A stretch of 7,706 nucleotides of DNA, taken from the NCBI GenBank assembly GCA_018701055.1, contig JABIUH010000122.1, positions 1-7,706 of the forward strand, read 5' to 3'. Below are positions 1 to 5,292 of the stretch, in pieces. The DNA is from Woeseia sp. Lineage in GTDB: Bacteria > Pseudomonadota > Gammaproteobacteria > Steroidobacterales > Woeseiaceae. The stretch's first letter is position 1. Every line of letters begins with the position of its first letter. The position numbers were made by a program, and so were the translations under genes. The notes beneath the pieces were generated by a model. That model worked only from the letters and a program-made list of their open reading frames with translations, had not been told where the DNA came from and made no database searches.

Positions 1-134
1 ATGACGTCGAGCGGCAATTTTAAGTTGCTATGTAGGGTTGGTATGCCGTAAATCTGCCTCGCGCTTTGCAGTCGCTGCCCGATCTCCGGATTGCCGCAAT
101 GAGTTGGACTCCGCGTTATGCTGCTCTTCGTCAT
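1..134 (-). CDS. Possible 5' end of a minus-strand gene leaving the window, faint RodZ/HTH-like N-terminus
   Basis: A minus-strand frame opens at an ATG (132-134) and stays open for 44 codons to the left edge; the other two minus frames close within 30 bases of that edge. Upstream the frame is closed by a TAG at 150-152, with one alternative TTG start at 144-146. The peptide contains IGQRLQSARQIYG and then NLKLPLDV, which recalls the first HTH helices of RodZ-type proteins (IGxRLxxAR...G...LKLPxxV). The stretch between the two blocks looks about two residues too short for a normal HTH, so the likeness may be chance or the gene decayed. There is no clear ribosome site; AGAAG lies just before the ATG. 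If real, it is divergent from the MAPEG gene. No function is assigned. Confidence 0.27.
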   Translation of the reverse strand, partial: MTKSSITRSPTHCGNPEIGQRLQSARQIYGIPTLHSNLKLPLDV

Positions 135-283
135 AACTTCTGCCAAGGCCTATAGTATGCCTAAGCCATTGATTTTACCTGCTAGTTTGGCGCAGACTGA
201 CATTGATTGTTGAGTGGATAATTCGGATTCATTACCAAAGATCAATCCGCACCTCTTCCGCATTGGCAGGCGGATCGGCGGTC

Positions 284-336
284 AAAAAATTAACCAAAAA
301 TTCTCTGATCAAAAACCATCAACCCAGGCGTAATAT
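284..336 (+). promoter_or_regulatory. Candidate promoter for the MAPEG gene (A-tracts plus -10-like TAATAT)
   Basis: TAATAT at 331-336 matches four of six bases of a sigma70 -10 box. It would give a start near 343 and a 5' leader of about 20 nt. A-tracts at 284-300 would then lie at about -59 to -43, where UP elements act. The -35 position (about 308-313, ATCAAA) is a poor match, so the call is tentative. Confidence 0.25.
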
Positions 337-353
337 GTCCTCACTCGTTTAAT

Positions 354-358
354 AGGAG
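354..358 (+). promoter_or_regulatory. Ribosome binding site AGGAG for the MAPEG gene
   Basis: AGGAG ends six bases before the ATG at 365, an ideal spacing. A second in-frame ATG at 371 would lie 12 bases away, so the first start is preferred. This is the only strong Shine-Dalgarno at a gene start in the window. Confidence 0.8.
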
Positions 359-364
359 AAGAAC

Positions 365-793
365 ATGCAAATGCCAATAACGCTAATGTATGCAAGTCTG
401 TTCGCAATATTCGCGCTGTATCTAAGCTTCGGTGCAGGATCCGTGCGTGGTAAGTCCGGCGCCTCGATCATGTTCGGCGAGCCGATCAACATGGCGCTCG
501 CAGAAAAGGTTCGTCGACACCAAAACTTTCTTGAGTACGTGCCGATGTTCTTGATTGTATTTGCGGCAATTGAAATCAACGGCGGTTCGTCTTGGTTTCT
601 ATTCGCCGTAGGAGATCTGTTGTTGATCGCTCGGATCGCGCATGCGATCGGTTTGAAGCATGACAATATGAGCCACATAGGTCGCCTAATTGGTGCGGGT
701 GGAACGGCGCTCGTGACGCTGGTAATTGCTATCTACGGTTTGTATCTGTCAATAGGACCTGTCACGAAGCTAACTGTCGCAATGTTTTCTTAA
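365..793 (+). CDS. MAPEG family membrane protein (glutathione S-transferase-like)
   Basis: This 142-residue protein has the size and layout of bacterial MAPEG proteins (membrane-associated proteins in eicosanoid and glutathione metabolism). Four hydrophobic segments are visible at about residues 5-23, 58-73, 76-95 and 108-130. The family signature is RRHQNFLEYVP at residues 50-60 (Arg, His, Asn, Glu and Pro at family spacing), with a further Arg at 90 near the start of the last loop. Known members are inner-membrane trimers that conjugate glutathione to hydrophobic electrophiles or reduce lipid peroxides; the exact reaction here cannot be read from sequence. Start choice rests on AGGAG six bases upstream. 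The gene converges on the nhaC-like gene and their stop codons overlap. It appears to be monocistronic, since nothing follows it on the plus strand. Confidence 0.88.
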   Translation: MQMPITLMYASLFAIFALYLSFGAGSVRGKSGASIMFGEPINMALAEKVRRHQNFLEYVPMFLIVFAAIEINGGSSWFLFAVGDLLLIARIAHAIGLKHDNMSHIGRLIGAGGTALVTLVIAIYGLYLSIGPVTKLTVAMFS

Positions 794-2232
794 AGCTTCT
801 TCCCGTCAATTGGTAAGCGGTGATTCTCTTCGACGTGAAGAGAATCACCGCGTTGAAATATTGCTACTCCTAACGCTGCCATCAACAGTGATAGTGGAAT
901 ATTGATTAGGCTCAGTAGCACCCATGGCGCGTATTGGGCTGTCGATACACCGAGCGCGGCAGAAAAGAATGCGCCTGTCGTTGTCCACGGAATGAGTCCG
1001 GCTGTCAGCGTGGCGCCTTCTTCAACGCTGCGAGACAACATGCGACGTTGATACCCCATTTTGTGAAAGCTTTGCTTAAAGATCTGACTGGTAAATATGA
1101 TCGTGAGATAGTTTTCGCCCATGCTCATGTTCGTGACAATGCCGGTAGCAATGGTCGATCCAACCAACTGCATAGTCGATTTTATGCCGCCAATCAGGCG
1201 CCGTGTCAGCGTGTGCATGACGCCGAGTCCGTCCAAAACGCCACCCAATGCCAACGCAATGAACGCCAGCGACATCGTCCACATCATGCTTTGAATGCCG
1301 CCGCGATTCAGGAGAGTATCAATGGCAGCGACACCAGATTTTCCTGAGTATCCGTATTGGATACTATTGAATATTTCGGCGAAGGTTCTGTCCTGAAGTC
1401 CGGCGGCAATTAAAATCGCAACGATCGATGCAGCGATCATCGTCGGCTCCGCGCTAATGCCTCTGAAGCTGAGGATAAGGAGCACGATTATTGGGACCAA
1501 AACCAACGGTTGAACATCAAAGATCGACGCGAGTGTCGTCGTTATCTGGTCAATCTCGCCACTCGCAGGTACAGCGCCGTTGTATTGCATTCCAATGAAC
1601 GAAAATAGTAGTAGCGCAATCACATATGCGGGACCGGTGGTGTATGCCATTGACCGGATGTGCGCATAGAGGTCTGTTTCTGCGCAGGCCGCAGCCAAAA
1701 TCGTGGTATCCGATACGGGTGACATCTTGTCGCCAAACAATGCGCCTGAAACCACCATGCCGGCGACGATGGGTAGCGGGATTCCAATGATTGATCCGAG
1801 TCCAACGAACACAACGCCTATTGTGCCGACCGTACCCCAGGATGTTCCTGTCGCAACTGCCATGAAGCTGGTAAACAACAGGCCAGCAGGTAGAAACCAG
1901 GCGGGACTCACGTAGTCGACGGAATAATAGATGATCGTCGGGATCGTTCCGCTTTCGATCAGTGCTGCAATAACGATTCCGATCAAGATAAACATGTACA
2001 TCGCACTTAGGGCCTTGGCGATGCCGCTGTTCATGTAAGAGCGAATTTCTTGAAAACTTTTACCTGAAAAGGCGCCATTAATACACGCCCAAAGCAGCGC
2101 ACCGATCAGGAGGATATGCAATTCAGTATCACTGCTTGCGATACCGACAATCATGATCAGCAGGACGCCACCAAAGGTGATGCTGGCCTGCGCCAGGGTG
2201 GGCTCATTCTTGGGCTTGGTTTCTGTTGTCAT
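790..2232 (-). CDS. NhaC family Na+/H+ (or Na+-coupled organic substrate) antiporter
   Basis: This 480-residue polytopic membrane protein has the NhaC family hallmarks. GDKMSPVSDTT at residues 167-177 is followed by a TDLYAHIRSMAYTTGP block (186-201), and SRSVEEGATLTAGLIPWTTTG (400-420) carries the conserved LIPW. The length is typical of the family. About a dozen hydrophobic segments span residues 17-460, with a short polar N-terminus and a charged C-terminal tail. Characterised members exchange Na+ for H+; some relatives (MleN) exchange malate for lactate, so an organic substrate is possible in this catabolic setting. The ATG lies 39 nt after the stop of the PLP enzyme gene, with no Shine-Dalgarno, and is the only ATG, GTG or TTG in the gap in this frame. 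It is the last gene of the presumed operon and ends in a TTAA shared with the MAPEG stop. Confidence 0.92.
   Translation of the reverse strand: MTTETKPKNEPTLAQASITFGGVLLIMIVGIASSDTELHILLIGALLWACINGAFSGKSFQEIRSYMNSGIAKALSAMYMFILIGIVIAALIESGTIPTIIYYSVDYVSPAWFLPAGLLFTSFMAVATGTSWGTVGTIGVVFVGLGSIIGIPLPIVAGMVVSGALFGDKMSPVSDTTILAAACAETDLYAHIRSMAYTTGPAYVIALLLFSFIGMQYNGAVPASGEIDQITTTLASIFDVQPLVLVPIIVLLILSFRGISAEPTMIAASIVAILIAAGLQDRTFAEIFNSIQYGYSGKSGVAAIDTLLNRGGIQSMMWTMSLAFIALALGGVLDGLGVMHTLTRRLIGGIKSTMQLVGSTIATGIVTNMSMGENYLTIIFTSQIFKQSFHKMGYQRRMLSRSVEEGATLTAGLIPWTTTGAFFSAALGVSTAQYAPWVLLSLINIPLSLLMAALGVAIFQRGDSLHVEENHRLPIDGKKL
817..851. terminator. Perfect 15-bp inverted repeat between convergent genes, candidate bidirectional terminator without U-tract
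   Basis: GCGGTGATTCTCTTC (817-831) and its exact reverse complement (837-851) flank a 5-nt loop, GACGT. The element begins 23 nt past the MAPEG stop, where a terminator is expected. On the other strand it encodes residues 461-472 of the NhaC protein, just before that gene's stop. Neither side has a run of T, so classical intrinsic termination is uncertain. It could instead act as an RNA 3'-end stabiliser or block transcription from the opposing gene. Confidence 0.45.
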
Positions 2233-2271
2233 CGGATTATTGAGGAAATTAATTTGTTGTTCGGCCGCGCG

Positions 2272-3330
2272 CTAGTTCGCATTTCGATCGATAGCTTTCT
2301 CGATTATGTTTTGATACGCGAAGATCGCTGGTGTACCGCCGGTGTGCCAAAACAGTAGGTTTTGATCAGGGGAGCTTCGTGATGCGATGTGAATCGTGGC
2401 TGCAAGGGCTTTGCCGGTGTAAACCGGATCAATGATAAGTCCCTCCATTCGAGCGCCTAGTATGATCGCGTCCAGGACCGAATTACTCGGAACGCCATAA
2501 CCTGGCGCCAAAAAGTCGCCGGTTAGTTCAATGTCCTCAACTGCAACGGGATTCTTAACATCAAGGAGCGTAGCGATTCGCTCGCAAGCGTCCTTAATTC
2601 TACGTGCCTGCAGATCGGCTTTGCGTCGTACGCATACGCCGGTCACTGGCAGGTTGGAGCCCAGGGCGCGAAGACCAAAAAGCAATCCAGCATGCGTTGC
2701 GCCGGAACCGGAGCCGACGAAGATTTGATCGAGCTTAATTTCACTAGCGCCGATCTGTCGCAACAATTCGTCGGCGGCTACGATATATCCTAATGCCCCT
2801 AACGGCGGATGGTCCGGTGCCAGATGTATGACGTATGGATTTCTTCCCGAGTTTTTCAGGTCGGTGGCAATCTGCTCAAGTGCTTGATCGGCGCCGCTTT
2901 CATCCTCTCCTGTCGCGTAGGAGTGCAAGGTGGCACCTAGGAGCTTGTCCAGCAGAACGTTTCCTGACTCTCGGTACTGCGGGGTTGTTTCCGCAACTCG
3001 TTCTTCGAGTTGAATGTGACAACGCATGCCGAGCTTGTTCGCAGCTGCCGCAGCGGTGCGTACGAAATTGGACTGGACTGCACCGGTGATGAGAACAGTG
3101 TCCGCCTGCAGTGCGACTGCTTCCCCCAAATAGAATTCCAGCTGGCGCACCTTGTTGCCGCCGAACGCTAATGCCGTGCAGTCGTCTCGCTTGACGAATA
3201 TCGAAGCACCGCCACAGTGCCGGCTTAAATTGCCCAGCGGTTCGAGCGGCGTTTGCTCAGCAAATAGTTGCTGTCTGGGAATCGACGAGAATCGACCTAA
3301 GCCTGCAAGAGAGTCTGAAATCTGGCGCAT
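2272..3330 (-). CDS. PLP-dependent D-cysteine desulfhydrase / L-cysteate sulfo-lyase family enzyme
   Basis: This 352-residue fold-type II PLP enzyme belongs to the ACC deaminase/DcyD/CuyA family. FVKRDD (45-50) and GGNKVRQLEF (57-66) give the Schiff-base Lys60. GAVQSNFVR (83-91) is the substrate carboxylate loop, GSGSGATHAG (206-215) the phosphate-binding loop, and YTGKAL (304-309) and HTGGTPAIFAY (329-339) line the active site. ACC deaminase has YEGK and HLGG at the last two sites; Thr at both (305, 330) excludes it and favours cysteine-type desulfhydrases, which give pyruvate, ammonia and sulfide, or the cysteate lyase, which releases sulfite. Phe89 is unusual: relatives have His or Gln there. 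The ATG lies nine bases after the tauE-like stop. The TauE/SafE partner favours a sulfonate or other sulfur amino acid, but the substrate is unproven. Confidence 0.88.
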   Translation of the reverse strand: MRQISDSLAGLGRFSSIPRQQLFAEQTPLEPLGNLSRHCGGASIFVKRDDCTALAFGGNKVRQLEFYLGEAVALQADTVLITGAVQSNFVRTAAAAANKLGMRCHIQLEERVAETTPQYRESGNVLLDKLLGATLHSYATGEDESGADQALEQIATDLKNSGRNPYVIHLAPDHPPLGALGYIVAADELLRQIGASEIKLDQIFVGSGSGATHAGLLFGLRALGSNLPVTGVCVRRKADLQARRIKDACERIATLLDVKNPVAVEDIELTGDFLAPGYGVPSNSVLDAIILGARMEGLIIDPVYTGKALAATIHIASRSSPDQNLLFWHTGGTPAIFAYQNIIEKAIDRNAN

Positions 3331-3339
3331 AAATATTGC

Positions 3340-4089
3340 TCAGCCAATAATGCTTGAAAAAAGTGCGACGGAAGTAATGACCAAAACAACCACCAAAGAA
3401 TAACGAAATACCCGCTCGGAAATTCGGGTCGAGAGATAGCGTCCGACGAGGATTCCTGCAACGGTCGGCCCTGCGTACACAAGACAGTGTTGCATCGTAT
3501 CGGGGCTAAACCCAACCATTATTACTTGCAAGAGTAGGGCGACGCTATACGCGAATAAGAACATCGTAAGAATGGTTGCGCGTATCGTGTCTTTATCCAA
3601 ACCGATCATTGACATCCACGCGGCTGGCACGGGGCCCGGCATGGCAAGGCTCGAACCCATTACGCCGCCGAAAATGCCGACTCCGATTAGCTCGCCCTTG
3701 GCGGGGGCCTCCTGTTGCTTTCGCGTCATCAGCCGGTTACCAAAAAGCAGCATGAAAAGCGACGCTAAGACGAAAAGCCCTGCGAGAAACTTTAGGTAGA
3801 CCAGAGCCAGGAAAATAAATAACGCGAACCCCGATATTGAACCGATCGCGACACCAGTAAGGAGTCCCGACATTATCCGGCGATCAAATGCCGACCAAAC
3901 GGAGGGGGCGAGTAAAGCCGCGATTAACAAATTGAGGACTATGCTGATTTGTATAGCGGAGGCATCATCCAGGAATGCCAGCAGGATAGGGCCCGCAATA
4001 ATACCAAACCCAACTCCAGTGGCCGACTGCAGAGTGGCAGCTGCGAAAATTGCCAGAAACGGCAAAAAGAGATTTGGGTCGATACTCAA
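3340..4089 (-). CDS. TauE/SafE family sulfite/sulfonate-type anion exporter
   Basis: This 249-residue membrane protein has the duplicated architecture of the TauE/SafE (former DUF81) family. The first half carries SATGVGFGIIAGPIL (22-36); the second carries GGVMGSSLAMPGPVPAAW (141-158), then a KDTIRATIL segment (166-174). About eight hydrophobic helices are visible, and the length fits. Characterised relatives export sulfite, sulfoacetate or similar anions, and family members often lie beside desulfonating enzymes. Position between an amidohydrolase and a cysteine-lyase-like gene fits removal of sulfite or a related anion (inference). The start is TTG: the frame is closed 15 nt upstream by the M20 stop, no ATG or GTG lies between, and the TTG start leaves a full first helix. 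The Shine-Dalgarno is poor. Confidence 0.88.
   Translation of the reverse strand: MSIDPNLFLPFLAIFAAATLQSATGVGFGIIAGPILLAFLDDASAIQISIVLNLLIAALLAPSVWSAFDRRIMSGLLTGVAIGSISGFALFIFLALVYLKFLAGLFVLASLFMLLFGNRLMTRKQQEAPAKGELIGVGIFGGVMGSSLAMPGPVPAAWMSMIGLDKDTIRATILTMFLFAYSVALLLQVIMVGFSPDTMQHCLVYAGPTVAGILVGRYLSTRISERVFRYSLVVVLVITSVALFSSIIG
4087..4089 (-). promoter_or_regulatory. TTG start codon of the TauE/SafE gene
   Basis: Read on the minus strand, the codons after the M20 stop are TAA ACG AGT TCG TAC CAT TTG. TTG is therefore the only usable start that keeps the conserved N-terminal helix. No purine-rich ribosome site lies at normal spacing (only CGAG in the gap), which suggests translational coupling to the upstream gene. 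Confidence 0.7.
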
Positions 4090-4104
4090 ATGGTACGAAC
4101 TCGT

Positions 4105-5259
4105 TTACAACTTCGGCAGTGCGCGTGCAGCTAGTTCCGCCCAGTACCGGGCGCCGACCGAAATGAGTTCGTCATTGAAGTCGTAGTGAGGATTGTGCAG
4201 CGACTGACTGTCGATTCCATTTCCTAATAGAAGATAGCAGCCGGGCTTAACCCGCAGCATTTGCGCGAAGTCTTCAGAGCAGGCAGCCGGCTCGCAGTCG
4301 GCATCAACTAATGCTTCACCGACAACGGCTGTTGCCGCGTCTGCTGCAATTCCTGTTTCGTCAACGCTATTATTTAGCACGACGAATTCATGCGTATACG
4401 CAAGCGTCACGTCTGCACCGTGTGCGGCGCCGATATTCACGACCAATTGTCGCATGCGAGCTTCGATTAACACTTGCGTGTCATCCCGCAATCCCCGTGT
4501 GTCGCCTTTTAGGACAACTTTGCTTGGGATAACGTTGCGCGCACCATCCGTGAGAATTTCCGTTACGGAAACAACACCGGCGTGCATTGGATCAAGCGAG
4601 CGGGAGATTATCGATTGCAGCGCCTGAATTATCTCGGCCGCGATCAGCACAGGATCAATGGCGCGATTCGGCATGGATGCGTGTCCGCCACGACCGTTAA
4701 TCGTGATGACGAAATTGTCTTCGAAGGTCATCATAGGCCCTTCGCGAACGGCGAATGATCCAGCGGGAATGCCGGGCATGTTGTGGAGTCCGTAAACCGC
4801 ATCCATCTTGAATTTTTCGAACAGCCCATCTTTCATCATCGCCAAAGCGCCCAGGCCGTTCTCTTCGTTTGGCTGGAAAATGAAATAGACGGTTCCATCA
4901 AATGTGTCGGAGTTCGATAACGCCTCGGCTGCATGTAGCAGCATTGTCGTGTGCCCATCATGTCCACAACCGTGAAATTTGCCGTCATGCTCAGATCTAT
5001 GCGCAAATTGGTTATGTTCTTGTATCGGGAGCGCATCGATGTCCGCCCGCAATCCTATTGCACGACTACTTTGTCCTCTAGTGATTATGCCGACGACACC
5101 TGTTCCACCGATGCCGGTGTGTGTCTCCACGCCCATCGATTGCAGGCAGTCTGCGATATTCTTGGCAGTCAGATGTTCGCTAAAACCGAGTTCGGGTTGA
5201 CGATGCATCGCGCGGCGCCATTCGGTCCAATCGCGTTGCGGAAATTGCGCACTTGTCAT
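4105..5259 (-). CDS. M20D family metal-dependent amidohydrolase (HipO/IAA-amino acid hydrolase-like)
   Basis: This 384-residue protein is a complete M20 subfamily D amidohydrolase, which splits N-acyl amino acids into acid and amino acid. Metal-site elements run in order: RADIDALP (71-78), HGCGHDGHT (96-104, with Cys98, His100 and His103), QPNEENGLGA (129-138, Glu132 and Glu133), GLHN (157-160, His159) and HNPHYDF (355-361, His355). RRAMHRQPELGFSE (15-28) is the usual N-terminal block, and GRGGHASMP (189-197) belongs to the dimerisation/lid domain. Two metal ions are expected; there is no signal peptide, so it is cytoplasmic. The ATG is the first start after an in-frame TAA (5266-5268), 33 nt from the RND stop. 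Members act on hippurate, indole-acetyl, acetyl-cysteine or other N-acyl amino acids; the neighbouring lyase suggests an N-acylated sulfur amino acid, which is inference. Confidence 0.93.
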   Translation of the reverse strand: MTSAQFPQRDWTEWRRAMHRQPELGFSEHLTAKNIADCLQSMGVETHTGIGGTGVVGIITRGQSSRAIGLRADIDALPIQEHNQFAHRSEHDGKFHGCGHDGHTTMLLHAAEALSNSDTFDGTVYFIFQPNEENGLGALAMMKDGLFEKFKMDAVYGLHNMPGIPAGSFAVREGPMMTFEDNFVITINGRGGHASMPNRAIDPVLIAAEIIQALQSIISRSLDPMHAGVVSVTEILTDGARNVIPSKVVLKGDTRGLRDDTQVLIEARMRQLVVNIGAAHGADVTLAYTHEFVVLNNSVDETGIAADAATAVVGEALVDADCEPAACSEDFAQMLRVKPGCYLLLGNGIDSQSLHNPHYDFNDELISVGARYWAELAARALPKL

Positions 5260-5292
5260 ATCGATTTACTGCCGTGGCGCTGAAGTAATTTG

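Larger units (their letters stand above)
135..364. other. Intergenic region upstream of the MAPEG gene
   Basis: No convincing coding frame was found on either strand. The right part is rich in A-tracts (284-289, 296-300, 311-315) and contains TAATAT at 331-336, so it probably holds the MAPEG promoter. An imperfect inverted repeat (CAATCCGC near 243-250 against GCGGATCG near 270-277, one mismatch, loop about 20 nt) is present but too weak to call a site. If the left-edge ORF is real, this is a divergent promoter region of about 230 bp. Confidence 0.6.

Noticed and set aside
5..139. Open plus-strand frame near the left edge ending in TAA
   Set aside because: It begins after a TGA at 2-4, has no start codon with a ribosome site, and its peptide is low in information (Ser/Cys-rich end).
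197..222. Promoter CTGACA ... GATAAT
   Set aside because: Both hexamers are fair matches, but the spacer is only 14 nt, and the start would be about 135 nt before the MAPEG ATG; not supported over the nearer TAATAT.
934..1347. 137-codon plus-strand ORF opposite nhaC
   Set aside because: It shows composition typical of a shadow frame and overlaps the conserved NhaC C-terminal half.
2272..3330. ACC deaminase (acdS) for the PLP enzyme
   Set aside because: The diagnostic Glu and Leu (YEGK, HLGG) are replaced by Thr in YTGK and HTGG, and the loop is QSNF rather than QSNQ.
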